A stretch of 64,000 bases of DNA from Streptomyces sp. NBC_01716. GTDB taxonomy: Bacteria > Actinomycetota > Actinomycetes > Streptomycetales > Streptomycetaceae. Position 1 is the stretch's first letter; each line of letters starts with the position of its first letter. The translations under genes and the position numbers were made by a program. The stretch covers positions 2,480,001-2,544,000 of the forward strand of contig NZ_CP109181.1 in the NCBI RefSeq assembly GCF_036248275.1, given 5' to 3'. Positions 37,559-46,184 of this stretch are shown here, piece by piece. Below the pieces are notes generated by a model, which saw nothing but the letters and a program-made list of their open reading frames with translations, ran no database searches and was not told where the DNA came from.

Positions 37559-38302
37559 GTGCTGCTGCACGGGACACCGTTCTCGTCGTACGTGTGGCGG
37601 GACCCCGCGCGGGCTCTCGCGCGGCGGCATCGCGTGTACGTGTGGGACATGCCCGGGTTCGGGGCGTCGGAGATGCGGCGGGGGCAGGACGTGTCGCTCG
37701 GCGCGCAGGCGCGGGTCTTCGGCGAACTGCTCGGGCACTGGGGGCTGGAGCGGCCCGCCGTCGTCGCGCACGACTTCGGGGGATGCGTCGCCCTGCGCGC
37801 GACGCTGCTGCACGGGGCGCGGTACGAAAGGCTGGCGCTCGTCGACCCTGTCGCACTCGCGCCCTGGGGGTCGCCCACATATCGGCTCCTCGGTGAACAC
37901 GGCCACGTCTTCGGCCAGTTGCCACCCGGACTGCATCGGGCGCTCGTGCGGGAGTACGTCGGTTCGGCCAGCCACCCCGGGCTGCGCCCCGACGTCCTGG
38001 ACGCGCTGGTGGAGCCCTGGTGCACCGAGTCGGGGCAGCCCGCGTTCTACCGGCAGATCGCGCAGAACGACCGGCGTTTCACCGACGAGATCGAGGGCCG
38101 GTACGGCGAGTTGGACCTGCCGGTGCTGATCTGCTGGGGCGAGGAGGACACCTGGATCCCGCACGAGAAGGGGCGGCAGCTCGCCGGGCTTGTCCCCGGG
38201 GCCGAGCTGCGTCTCGTCGCGGGCGCGGGCCATCTCGTACAGGAGGACGCGCCCGCCGAACTCACCCTGGCGCTGGCCGACTTCCTCAGTCCGGCTCCAT
38301 GA
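37559..38302 (+). CDS. Alpha/beta-fold hydrolase, probably frameshifted near its 5' end
   Basis: The protein fits the haloalkane-dehalogenase/epoxide-hydrolase-like group: oxyanion-hole motif LLHGTPFSSYVWRD, nucleophile elbow AHDFGGCVAL with Asp instead of Ser, acid residue in WGEEDTWIP and catalytic His in AGHLVQEDAP. In this frame the first start codon is GTG 37559, which would lose the first strands of the fold. Family-like sequence continues in frame upstream to about 37503 (QQLSGAVRWGVLGPADGPP) and then meets a stop. The expected start MDGWSLDRTF is present at ATG 37470 one frame away. A single missing C near 37499 would join them. The natural gene probably spans 37470-38302. The substrate is unknown. 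Confidence 0.78.
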   Translation: MLLHGTPFSSYVWRDPARALARRHRVYVWDMPGFGASEMRRGQDVSLGAQARVFGELLGHWGLERPAVVAHDFGGCVALRATLLHGARYERLALVDPVALAPWGSPTYRLLGEHGHVFGQLPPGLHRALVREYVGSASHPGLRPDVLDALVEPWCTESGQPAFYRQIAQNDRRFTDEIEGRYGELDLPVLICWGEEDTWIPHEKGRQLAGLVPGAELRLVAGAGHLVQEDAPAELTLALADFLSPAP

Positions 38303-38319
38303 CCCCGACGACGGCCCCG

Positions 38320-39195
38320 CTACCGCGCCCCAGGCACCCTCGCCTCGCGAGGGGCCCTGGCCAGTTGGCGGGCCTGGGCGACCAGGCGGTCCGCGCTGTC
38401 CCAGACGTCCGCGTCCTCCTCCAGATAGCCGCCCGCCAGATTCCGCGTGGTGACGAAAACCCGCAGCGGCCCCGGCGCGGGGCGGCAGCGGATGTGCGTG
38501 GTCAGTTCGACGGTCGGGGTCCAGCCCATGAGCCCGAGATCGAAGGCGGTCGGCGGGAAGGCGTCCACCGTCAGCAGCAGCGAGAGCGGGTCCGGCTCAC
38601 GGCCGTCGGCCAGCGAGAACCAGCCGCGCATCTCGCCCTTGCCGGACGGGGCGCCGATCGCCCAGCCCGCGGTGGCCGGGTCCAGCCTGATCAGGACGCG
38701 CCGCGCGAAGCCCGAGTCGTCGGGAAAGGCGGCGGGCCCGTCCTCCGTACCGAGGCAGTGCTCGGACGGCGGCAGTGCGGGCGGCTTCACCGACGTGCGG
38801 ACGTCGTCGCCGAGCGAGTCCAGCGAGCCGTACGCCGCCATGACCCGGACGCGTTCGACCTCGGTGCCGTCCGCCTCGTACTGGAAGAGCGACGCCTGGC
38901 CCGTGGCGAGGCTCCGGCCGGTGCGCACCGTCTCCGTACGGACGACGGCGGGGCCGGGCTTGGACGGGGTCAGATAGTGGGCGGTGACCGTGAACGGATC
39001 GGGGTGCGACAGCGCGTCACGCAGGGCGCGGGCCACGATCGCCAGCAGATAGCCGCCGTTGACGGCGGAGAGGATCGCCCAGCCTTCGGAGAGGTCGGCG
39101 TCGTAGACGCCCGGTTCACGGAGGGTGACGGAGGTGTCCCGGTCGAACTCGCTGTCCGCGGTGGATGCCCGCGCTGTGTGCGCTGCCTGTGCCAT
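38320..39195 (-). CDS. Acyl-CoA thioesterase-like hotdog protein
   Basis: The 291-residue protein has a double-hotdog layout. The first hotdog runs about residues 25-130 (GWAILSAVNGGYLLAIVARA, FTVTAHYLTPSKPGPAVVRT, TGRSLATGQASLFQYEADGT). The second runs about 160-280 (GEMRGWFSLADGREPDPLSL, TAFDLGLMGWTPTVELTTHI, LAGGYLEEDADVWDSADRLV). Such TesB-like proteins hydrolyse acyl-CoA thioesters in the cytoplasm; chain preference is unknown. ATG 39195 has no good ribosome site nearby. The stop lies 17 bp from that of the convergent hydrolase gene, and the TRIC-type gene lies 38 bp upstream on the same strand, so the two may be co-transcribed. Confidence 0.85.
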   Translation of the reverse strand: MAQAAHTARASTADSEFDRDTSVTLREPGVYDADLSEGWAILSAVNGGYLLAIVARALRDALSHPDPFTVTAHYLTPSKPGPAVVRTETVRTGRSLATGQASLFQYEADGTEVERVRVMAAYGSLDSLGDDVRTSVKPPALPPSEHCLGTEDGPAAFPDDSGFARRVLIRLDPATAGWAIGAPSGKGEMRGWFSLADGREPDPLSLLLTVDAFPPTAFDLGLMGWTPTVELTTHIRCRPAPGPLRVFVTTRNLAGGYLEEDADVWDSADRLVAQARQLARAPREARVPGAR

Positions 39196-39233
39196 GGGCA
39201 GAACGGTACAACAACGCAATACTGAGCGGTAGC

Positions 39234-39908
39234 TTAGATGTTCGGTTCCGCCGGCCCCTCGGCCGCCGTCGAGCGGCGCCTGTACGCGCGCGGCGCCCGC
39301 CAGTGGAAGCGCATCGACAGCAGCCGCAGCACGAACGCGGTGACGACCGCGAGCCCGCTCGTCAGCCCGGTCAGCGCGTCGAGACGGATACAGATCACCA
39401 CCATCGTCGCGCCGACGATCGCGGGCACCGCGTACAGGTCGCGGTCCCAGCGCAGCAGCGACGGGACCTCGTTGGCGAGCACGTCGCGCAGCACACCACC
39501 GCCCGCGGCCGTGGCCAGACCGAGTGCGGCGGACGGGACGAGGCCGAGCCCGTACTCGTGCGCCTTCACCGTGCCCGTGACGCAGAACAGCCCGAGCCCC
39601 GCCGCGTCGAAGACGTTCACCGCGCCCTGGATGCGCTCGACATGCGGATGCAGGAAGAAGACCAGGACCGTCGCGACCAGCGGCATGGTGAAGTAGCCGA
39701 GGTCGGTGAAGGCGGCGGGCGGTACGGCTCCGATGACCAGGTCCCGGAGCAGCCCGCCGCCCAGCCCGGTGACCTCGGCGAGCACCGCTATCCCGAAGAC
39801 GTCGAAGTTCTTGCGGACGGCCAGCAGCGCGCCGGATATCGCGAAGACGAAGATGCCCGCGAGGTCGAGCGAGTGCTGGACGGAGGGGGTGAACAGTTCT
39901 TCGAACAC
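39234..39908 (-). CDS. TRIC/YadS (UPF0126) family membrane protein
   Basis: This 224-residue integral membrane protein has seven hydrophobic segments and the duplicated glycine-rich motif of prokaryotic TRIC channels: AEVTGLGGGLLRDLVIGAVP (about residues 43-62) and ATAAGGGVLRDVLANEVPSL (about 130-149), each with GGGxxRD. Relatives form trimeric potassium-permeable channels. The N-terminus begins with GTG 39908 (MFEELFTPSVQHSLDLAGIF). The arginine-rich C-terminal tail should be cytoplasmic. The thioesterase gene follows downstream. A physiological role cannot be inferred from its neighbours. Confidence 0.9.
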   Translation of the reverse strand: MFEELFTPSVQHSLDLAGIFVFAISGALLAVRKNFDVFGIAVLAEVTGLGGGLLRDLVIGAVPPAAFTDLGYFTMPLVATVLVFFLHPHVERIQGAVNVFDAAGLGLFCVTGTVKAHEYGLGLVPSAALGLATAAGGGVLRDVLANEVPSLLRWDRDLYAVPAIVGATMVVICIRLDALTGLTSGLAVVTAFVLRLLSMRFHWRAPRAYRRRSTAAEGPAEPNI

Positions 39909-39972
39909 CAGACCGTTCTACACCGTGAACAAAGCGCCAGGTCAAGCGCCGGCACCCCTCACGTTCCCCGTC

Positions 39973-41040
39973 TCACACCGGCTCCGTCAGCGCCCCCGGC
40001 TCCGCCTCCGTCACCGCCGCGATCCCCGTCGCCCTCGTCCGCTCCACCGTCCCCGCCTCGATCTCCGCCGCGAAGTGGCACGCCACCCGGTGGCCGTCCC
40101 CCACCACCGTCAGCTCCGGCCGCTCCGTCGCGCACCGCGTCTCCTGCTTCCACGGGCAGCGCGTATGGAATCGGCACCCCGCCGGCGGGGCCGCCGGGGA
40201 CGGCAGATCGCCGTGGAGCAGGATGCGTTCGCGGCGGTCCTCCAGGTCCGGGTCGGGCACCGGCACCGCCGACATCAGCGCCCTCGTGTACGGGTGCCTC
40301 GGCTCCGCGTACAGCGCGTCGCTCGGTGCCTCCTCCACCAGCGAGCCCAGATACATGACGCCGATGACATCCGAGATGTGGCGGACCACGGCCAGGTCGT
40401 GGGCGATGACGAGATAGGTCAGGCCCTTGGACTCCTGAAGCTCCTCAAGGAGGTTGATCACCTGCGCCTGGATGGAGACGTCGAGCGCGGAGACCGGCTC
40501 GTCGCAGATGATCACGTCCGGTTCGAGGACGAGCGCCCGCGCGATACCGATGCGCTGGCGCTGGCCGCCGGAGAACTCGTGCGGATAACGCGCGAGCGCG
40601 TTCGCCGACAGGCCGACCTCCGCGAGGATCTTCTTGATCCGCTCGCGGCGCTCCTCCTGGTCCGCGCCGATGCCGTGCGCCGCCATCCCCTCGGAGAGGA
40701 TCGACTCGATGTTCTGCCGGGGGTTGAGGCTGCCCAGCGGGTCCTGGAAGACCATCTGAAGGCGGTGCCGGATCCGCCGCATCTCCTCGTCCGGCAGCTT
40801 CGCCAGATCCGTGCCGTCGAAGACGACTTCGCCCTCGGTGATGTCGACGAGGCGCAGGACCGCCCGGCCGAGGGTGGTCTTGCCGCAGCCCGACTCGCCG
40901 ACCAGGCCGTACGTCTGACCCGCCTCGACCTTCAGCGAGACACCGTCGACGGCGTAGACATGGCCGACGGTGCGGTCGAAGAAGATGCCCTTCTTGACGG
41001 GGAAGTGGACCTTCACGCCGTCCAGTTCGAGCAGACTCAT
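39973..41040 (-). CDS. Oligopeptide ABC transporter ATP-binding protein F (system 1)
   Basis: The 355-residue DppF/OppF-type ATPase powers peptide uptake. Walker A is [20 protein letters not shown] (about residues 45-64), the Q-loop is QMVFQDPLGSLNP, the ABC signature is [20 protein letters not shown], and Walker B is [20 protein letters not shown]. The C-terminal oligopeptide-type extension carries the cysteine pattern CRFHTRCPWKQETRC. ATG 41040 overlaps the stop of the D subunit in ATGA. It is the last gene of the operon running from the binding protein at 45872 through permeases B and C and ATPase D. Confidence 0.95.
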   Translation of the reverse strand: MSLLELDGVKVHFPVKKGIFFDRTVGHVYAVDGVSLKVEAGQTYGLVGESGCGKTTLGRAVLRLVDITEGEVVFDGTDLAKLPDEEMRRIRHRLQMVFQDPLGSLNPRQNIESILSEGMAAHGIGADQEERRERIKKILAEVGLSANALARYPHEFSGGQRQRIGIARALVLEPDVIICDEPVSALDVSIQAQVINLLEELQESKGLTYLVIAHDLAVVRHISDVIGVMYLGSLVEEAPSDALYAEPRHPYTRALMSAVPVPDPDLEDRRERILLHGDLPSPAAPPAGCRFHTRCPWKQETRCATERPELTVVGDGHRVACHFAAEIEAGTVERTRATGIAAVTEAEPGALTEPV

Positions 41041-42074
41041 GAGGAGACCTCCGCCGTGCCGGTGGCAGCCTCCGCCGGCAGGACCGGGTTGACGCAGCGC
41101 ACCTGGTGGCCCGGTGCGCGCGGTTCGGTGAGTTCCGGGGTGCCCGTCAGGCACTCCATCGTGTAGAAGTCGCAGCGGGGCGCGAACGCGCAGCCGTCGG
41201 CCCACGCGATCTTGTCGTTGATCGACCCGCGGATCGGCCTGAGCGGGTCGCCGCGCGGTGCGTCGAGACGTGGGATGGAGCCGAGCAGACCGTGCGCGTA
41301 CGGATGGGTGGGGTGCGCGAACAGTTCACGGCGGCCGGCCGTTTCCACCGCCCGTCCCGCGTAGAGCACATTGACCTGGTCGCACAACCCGGCGACGACG
41401 CCCAGGTCATGAGTGATCATCAGAAGCGCCGTGCCCTGCTGGTCGACCAACTCCTTGAGGAGTTCGAGGATCTGGGCCTGGATGGTGACGTCGAGCGCCG
41501 TCGTCGGCTCGTCCGCGATCAGCAGGCGCGGTGCGCACGCGACCGCCATGGCGATGAGCGCGCGCTGCCGCATGCCGCCGGAGAGCTGGTGCGGGTACTC
41601 CTTCAGCCGCCGGTCCGGGTCGGGGATCCCCACCCGGTCGAGCAGCGAGGCGGCTTCCTTACGGGCCGGTTCGCCCTTCAGCCCGCGGTGGCGGCTCAGG
41701 ATCTCGGTGACCTGAACGCCGATGGGGACGACCGGGTTGAGCGAGGACAGCGGGTCCTGGAAGATCATCGCTAGCTGGCTGCCGCGCAGATCGCGGATCT
41801 TCCTCTCGCCCATGGAGAGCAGGTCCGCGCCGTCGAACTCCGCCCGCCCGCCGACGCTCACCCCCTTCCCCGGGAGCAGCCCCATCAGGGCGAGCGCGGT
41901 CACGGACTTGCCGCAGCCCGACTCGCCCACCAGTCCTACTACTTGGCCCTCGGCGACATCGAAGGAGACACCGTCGACGGCCTTCGTGCCGAGCCCTCGG
42001 CCGGCACTCCTCCCCCGTCCCCTTCCCTGCTCCGCGAAGGTCACCGACAGTGCGTCAACCGACAGTAGCGACAT
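41037..42074 (-). CDS. Oligopeptide ABC transporter ATP-binding protein D (system 1)
   Basis: The 345-residue DppD/OppD-type ATPase pairs with the F subunit. It shows Walker [21 protein letters not shown] (about residues 48-67), Q-loop IFQDPLSSLNP, signature [20 protein letters not shown], Walker [21 protein letters not shown] and the H-loop ITHDLGVV. The C-terminal cysteine-containing extension CAFAPRCDFYTMEC is typical of the peptide and nickel group. The start ATG 42074 lies six bases after the stop of permease C, and the 3' end overlaps ATPase F by four bases. Confidence 0.95.
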   Translation of the reverse strand: MSLLSVDALSVTFAEQGRGRGRSAGRGLGTKAVDGVSFDVAEGQVVGLVGESGCGKSVTALALMGLLPGKGVSVGGRAEFDGADLLSMGERKIRDLRGSQLAMIFQDPLSSLNPVVPIGVQVTEILSRHRGLKGEPARKEAASLLDRVGIPDPDRRLKEYPHQLSGGMRQRALIAMAVACAPRLLIADEPTTALDVTIQAQILELLKELVDQQGTALLMITHDLGVVAGLCDQVNVLYAGRAVETAGRRELFAHPTHPYAHGLLGSIPRLDAPRGDPLRPIRGSINDKIAWADGCAFAPRCDFYTMECLTGTPELTEPRAPGHQVRCVNPVLPAEAATGTAEVSS

Positions 42075-42080
42075 AGGACT

Positions 42081-43070
42081 TCAGCCTCGCAGCTTGGGGT
42101 CGAGGGCTTCCCGCATCGCCTCACCGAGCAGCGTGAAGCCAAGAGCGGTGACGATGATCCCGACCGCCGGATAGACCGACATCATCGGCGCGTTGTCGAA
42201 GAAGCGCTGCGCCTGCGACAGCATCACGCCCCACTCCGGGATCGCCGGGTCCGGATTGCCGAGGCCCAGATAGGACAGGGCGGCGGCCTCGATGATCGCG
42301 GTGGCGAGGCTGAGCGTCGCCTGGACGATCACCGGGCTGAGCGAGTTGGGCAGGATCTGGGTGAGGACGATACGGCGCTTGCGGATGCCCACCGCCTTGG
42401 CCGCCAGGACATGGTCCGAGCTGCCCTGCGCGAGCATCGAACCGCGCAACAGCCGTGCGAACACCGGCACTTGCACCACGCCCACCGCGATCATCACGGT
42501 GGTCAGCGACTGGCCGAGCACGGCGGCGACGGACGCGGCCAGCAGCAGCGAGGGCAGCGCCAGCATGATGTCGGTGACGCGCATGATGACGGTGTCCACG
42601 CGCTTGCCCGGCTCGCCGCCGAGCGTCGCCGCCGCGCCCGACACGGCGCCGATGACCGCGCCGGCCACCAGCCCGATGAGCATCGACACGACGCCCACGA
42701 GCAGGGTCTGCCGGGCGCCCACGAGCATCCGGGAGAACTCGTCGCGCCCGAGATGGTCGAGACCGAACCAGTTCTCGCCGCGCGGTCCGACGAAGCGCCC
42801 CTGGTTGGGGAAGACTTCGCCGCGCCAGTCCTGCGCGGTGGGGCTGTACGGGGCGAGCCACGGGCCCACGATCGCGATCACCACGAACAGGCCGATCACG
42901 ACGCCGCCGATGATCGCCGCCTTGTTCGCGCGCAGCCGCCGGAACGCCTCACGCCAGAGTCCGGCGCCGGAGGTGGTCTCGGTCCGCTCGGTGAGCTGCG
43001 CGAGCCTGTCGATCTTGTCGGCCTTCTTCGTCACGCCGGGCGTGCTGCCGGGGCCGGGGTTGGCGTTCAC
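42081..43070 (-). CDS. Oligopeptide ABC transporter permease C (system 1)
   Basis: The 329-residue DppC/OppC-type inner-membrane permease has a cytoplasmic N-terminus, then a first span (AAIIGGVVIGLFVVIAIVGP) and about five more. The coupling (EAA) loop reads DHVLAAKAVGIRKRRIVLTQ followed by ILPNSLSPVIVQ. The substrate channel is formed with permease B. GTG 43070 lies one base after the permease B stop (TGAcGTG), so translation is coupled. The longer open frame upstream is antisense to permease B coding and was discarded. Confidence 0.94.
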   Translation of the reverse strand: MNANPGPGSTPGVTKKADKIDRLAQLTERTETTSGAGLWREAFRRLRANKAAIIGGVVIGLFVVIAIVGPWLAPYSPTAQDWRGEVFPNQGRFVGPRGENWFGLDHLGRDEFSRMLVGARQTLLVGVVSMLIGLVAGAVIGAVSGAAATLGGEPGKRVDTVIMRVTDIMLALPSLLLAASVAAVLGQSLTTVMIAVGVVQVPVFARLLRGSMLAQGSSDHVLAAKAVGIRKRRIVLTQILPNSLSPVIVQATLSLATAIIEAAALSYLGLGNPDPAIPEWGVMLSQAQRFFDNAPMMSVYPAVGIIVTALGFTLLGEAMREALDPKLRG

Positions 43071-43071
43071 G

Positions 43072-44115
43072 TCAGTGCACCCGCACTCTCGGGTCGATGA
43101 GGCTGTACGCCACGTCGACCAGCAGATTGATGAGGACGTACACGAGCGCGATGAAGAGGATGAAGCCGACGAGCACGGGATAGTCACGCGCGTCGATCGA
43201 CGTACGGATGAACGATCCGATCCCGCCGAAGGTGAAGACCGACTCGGTGAGGACGGCGCCGGACAGCAGGCTGCCGGTCAGCAGACCGACCGCGGTGATC
43301 ACCGGCAGCAGCGCGTTGCGCAGGACGTGCCGGGCGCGTACGACGCGCTTGTCCAGGCCCTTGGACTCCGCCGTACGTACGTAGTCCTCGCCCAGCACCT
43401 CCAGCACGCTGGCCCTGGTCATCCGCACGATGACGGCGAGCGGGATGGAGGCGAGCGCGAGCGCCGGCAGCACCAGATGCATGATCGCGTCCCACGAGGC
43501 GTCGAACTCACCGGTCAACAGGCCGTCCAGGACAGCGAATCCGGTGACCTTCGTCGCGTCGATACCCGTCGAGAGCCGGCCGTAGCTCGGGAAGATCCCG
43601 AGGTTGACGGCGAAGAGCCCTTTGAGGAGCAGCGCCAGGAAGAAGACCGGCACGCAGATGCCGAGCAGTGAGCCGGACACCGCCGTCACATCGAGCCAGC
43701 TGCCGCGGCGCCGGGCGGCGAAGTAGCCGAGCGGAATGCCCACCACGATCGCGATGGCCATGGCGGCGACGCCGAGTTCGACGGTCGCGGGGAAGCGCAG
43801 GGTGAATTCCTCCCACACCGGCCTGCCGGTCTGGGTGGAGGTGCCGAGGTCGAGCTGGAAGATCCGCTTGATGAACCGTCCGTACTGGACCCACACCGGC
43901 TCGTCGAGCCCCAACGCCCGGTTGATGCGGGCCACTTCGGCCTCGGTCGCGCGCTCGCCGAGGATCGACGACGCGGGTCCGCCGGGCAGCCGGTTCAGCC
44001 ACAGGAAGAGCAGAACCGACAGACCGAGCAGGGTGGGTATCAGCTGCAGCAGTCGTCGTGCGACGAGTCTCAGCACCCCGCGTGCCCCTTTCTTCGGTGT
44101 GTGAGGACGGGACAT
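43072..44115 (-). CDS. Oligopeptide ABC transporter permease B (system 1)
   Basis: The 347-residue DppB/OppB-type permease starts with LRLVARRLLQLIPTLLGLSV, the standard first span, then has a large extracytoplasmic loop (SILGERATEAEVARINRALG) and five further spans. The coupling loop is GEDYVRTAESKGLDKRVVRA, then RHVLRNALLPVITAVG. It forms the channel with permease C. ATG 44115 is 86 bp after the binding-protein stop, and that gap contains a strong hairpin. Its stop at 43072 is directly followed by the permease C start. Confidence 0.94.
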   Translation of the reverse strand: MSRPHTPKKGARGVLRLVARRLLQLIPTLLGLSVLLFLWLNRLPGGPASSILGERATEAEVARINRALGLDEPVWVQYGRFIKRIFQLDLGTSTQTGRPVWEEFTLRFPATVELGVAAMAIAIVVGIPLGYFAARRRGSWLDVTAVSGSLLGICVPVFFLALLLKGLFAVNLGIFPSYGRLSTGIDATKVTGFAVLDGLLTGEFDASWDAIMHLVLPALALASIPLAVIVRMTRASVLEVLGEDYVRTAESKGLDKRVVRARHVLRNALLPVITAVGLLTGSLLSGAVLTESVFTFGGIGSFIRTSIDARDYPVLVGFILFIALVYVLINLLVDVAYSLIDPRVRVH

Positions 44116-44125
44116 GAACGTGGGT

Positions 44126-44175
44126 CAGGGTCCGCCCGGCGGCGGGATCGTGTGCCGCCGGCCGGGCGGACCCTG
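44126..44175 (-). terminator. Hairpin between binding-protein and permease genes (system 1)
   Basis: CAGGGTCCGCCCGGCGGCGG (44126-44145) pairs with 44155-44175, an almost perfect 20-bp stem with one bulged base and a 9-base loop. It lies inside the operon, so it probably acts as an attenuator or 3' stabiliser that keeps binding-protein mRNA above permease mRNA. Confidence 0.7.
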
Positions 44176-44201
44176 GCAGGTCGTGCTACGTGCGGGACGT
44201 G

Positions 44202-45872
44202 CTACTTGAAGGACGTCTCGGCGAAGTTCTCCTGCGTCAGCGGGGAGACCTTCGGCGGATTGACGTTGCCCGCGAACGCGATCGCCGGCGGCGACGAGGA
44301 GATCGGCACACCCGGGAGGTACGCCATGATCGTCTCGTTGGCCTTCTTGTAGAGGTCCGTCCGCTTGGCCGGGTCCGTCTCGATCGACGCGGCCTTCAGC
44401 GCGTCGAAGACGCCCTTGTCCTTGAAGCCCCACTGCTTGTCGTACTCGGCGAACCAGGTGCCGATGAAGTTGTAACCGTCGTTGAAGTCACCGGTCCAGC
44501 CCAGCATGTGCAGTTCGCAGCCGCCGGCCTCGGTGGCGTCGATGTAGTCCGGCGCCCACTTCATGGGCTTGGGCGTGACGGTGATCCCGGCCTTCTCCAG
44601 GTCGGCCTTCATCAGCTCGAACATGTCCTGCGGCGCGGGCATGTACGGGCGGGTGACCTCGGTCGGGTAGCAGAACTCGACCTTCAGCGCGCTCTCGTCG
44701 GCCCCCGCGAGGAGCTGCTTGGCCTTGGCGGTGTCGAAGGCGTACTTCTGGACCGCGTCCGAGTAGCCGGCGACCGTGTCGGGCATGAACTGCGTCGCCA
44801 CGACGCCGCCCGCGGGCAGCTGCGTCTTGACCAGGTTCTCGCGGTCGATGGCGTGCGCGATGGCCTGGCGGACCTCGGGCTTCTGCAGGGCCTTGTTCTT
44901 CTCCTGGCTCATGCCGACGTAGAAGATGTTGAAGACGTCACGCGTGGGGACCTGGAAGCCGTCTCCCTCGAGTGTCGCCACATCGGCCGGGGCGACCAGG
45001 TCGTAGCCGTCGATGTCACCGGCCTGGAGGGCCTGGCGACGGCCGTCCTCGGTGTCGATGGTACGGAAGACCAGATTCTTGATCTTCGCCTTGGAGCCCC
45101 AGTAGTCCTCGTAACGCTCCAGCGAGACTTCCTTGTTGCCCTTGTTCCACTCGGTGATCTTGTACGGTCCGGTGCCCGCGACCGTCCCCGCCACCTGGCT
45201 GTACTTGGGGTACGTGATGGCGTCGCCCTTGGCGGTCGCGTCCTGCTTCGCGTACTCGGCCAGCGCCTTCGGCGAGTGGATCGCCAGCGCCTGGAGGGAG
45301 AAGCCGCCGGGGAGGTTCGCGGAGGGCTCGTTGACCTCGATGACGGCGGTGCTGTCGTCCTTCGCGGTGCAGGACTTGTAGTTCGCCTTCGGCGTCTCGG
45401 GGTCCTCGTTGGCCGCGAAGCCGCCCATGACGGTCTGCCAGTAGTAGGAGACCGCGCTGGACTGGTACGTGCCCTTCCAGTTGAACCAGTGGTCGTAATT
45501 GGCGCACACGGCGGCGGCGTTGAACTTCTCGCCGTCGTGGAAGGTCACGTCCTTACGGAGGTTGAACGTCCAGACCGTGCCGGCCTCGTTGCTCGACCAC
45601 TTCTCGGCCAGGGCGGGGGCCAGCTCGCTGCCGCCCGACTCGTGCTTCAGCAGGGCCTCGAAGGCCTGACGGGTGACGCGGAAGGTCTCGCCGTCGCTCG
45701 CCAGCGCCGGGTCCAGCGAACCGGGGTCACCGGGGCCGCCGAAGACCAAGGTGTCCTTCGCGCCGCCCGAGTCACCTTCCTCGTCGCGCTCACTGGAACA
45801 GCCTGTGGCGATCAGTGCGACGGCCAAGGCCGTGACGATCGCCCCAGCGGCTCGGGACTTGAATATTCGCAT
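44202..45872 (-). CDS. Oligopeptide ABC transporter substrate-binding lipoprotein (system 1)
   Basis: This 556-residue family-5 binding lipoprotein has a signal MRIFKSRAAGAIVTALAVAL and lipobox ATGC with Cys25, so it is anchored outside the membrane. Family sequence includes DTLVFGGPGDPGSLDPALAS, WTFNLRKDVTFHDGEKFNAA, GTGPYKITEWNKGNKEVSLE and RQAIAHAIDRENLVK. It captures peptides or related solutes for permeases B and C. ATG 45872 is chosen because the signal peptide begins there; the frame upstream to 46046 is non-coding. It heads an operon in the order binding protein, B, C, D, F. A possible promoter lies about 50-80 bp upstream. Confidence 0.94.
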   Translation of the reverse strand: MRIFKSRAAGAIVTALAVALIATGCSSERDEEGDSGGAKDTLVFGGPGDPGSLDPALASDGETFRVTRQAFEALLKHESGGSELAPALAEKWSSNEAGTVWTFNLRKDVTFHDGEKFNAAAVCANYDHWFNWKGTYQSSAVSYYWQTVMGGFAANEDPETPKANYKSCTAKDDSTAVIEVNEPSANLPGGFSLQALAIHSPKALAEYAKQDATAKGDAITYPKYSQVAGTVAGTGPYKITEWNKGNKEVSLERYEDYWGSKAKIKNLVFRTIDTEDGRRQALQAGDIDGYDLVAPADVATLEGDGFQVPTRDVFNIFYVGMSQEKNKALQKPEVRQAIAHAIDRENLVKTQLPAGGVVATQFMPDTVAGYSDAVQKYAFDTAKAKQLLAGADESALKVEFCYPTEVTRPYMPAPQDMFELMKADLEKAGITVTPKPMKWAPDYIDATEAGGCELHMLGWTGDFNDGYNFIGTWFAEYDKQWGFKDKGVFDALKAASIETDPAKRTDLYKKANETIMAYLPGVPISSSPPAIAFAGNVNPPKVSPLTQENFAETSFK

Positions 45873-45922
45873 GGTCCACCCCAGGGGTCCGGACGAGTCG
45901 AGAGCTCGGTCTTGACGGCCGA

Positions 45923-45951
45923 ACATTACAGTCAAGAAAGTGCCAAATGAA
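45923..45951 (-). promoter_or_regulatory. Possible promoter of the system 1 transporter operon
   Basis: On the minus strand TTCATT (45946-45951) and TAATGT (45923-45928) are separated by 17 bases, a tolerable -35/-10 pair. They would give a leader of about 45 bases before the binding-protein ATG. The rest of the gap (45873-46099) shows nothing else I can name. Confidence 0.3.
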
Positions 45952-46099
45952 CAGGCCGCAATGCGGAGTTGCAGACCTGAGATCCGGACAGTCGACAAAT
46001 GGACAGACTCCGGGGCATCGCGCCCCAACCAGTCAAGTCCTGCCACGCGAGCCGTAGTTGGGGCGGGCGAACCGGGTGAACCTCCCGTACGACGCAGAA

Positions 46100-46138
46100 G
46101 CCCCCCGTCCGCATGGTGGGACCATGCGGACGGGGGGC
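46100..46138 (-). terminator. Strong terminator after the system 2 transporter operon
   Basis: GCCCCCCGTCCGCATGGT (46100-46117) and its exact complement (46121-46138) form a perfect 18-bp stem with a GGG loop, 47 bp past the last gene of the operon. It insulates system 2 from the system 1 promoter region. Confidence 0.85.
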
Positions 46139-46184
46139 GTGCGTGACGTATGGCGTGACAGGCCTGGCGTACGGGCCCGGCGGG

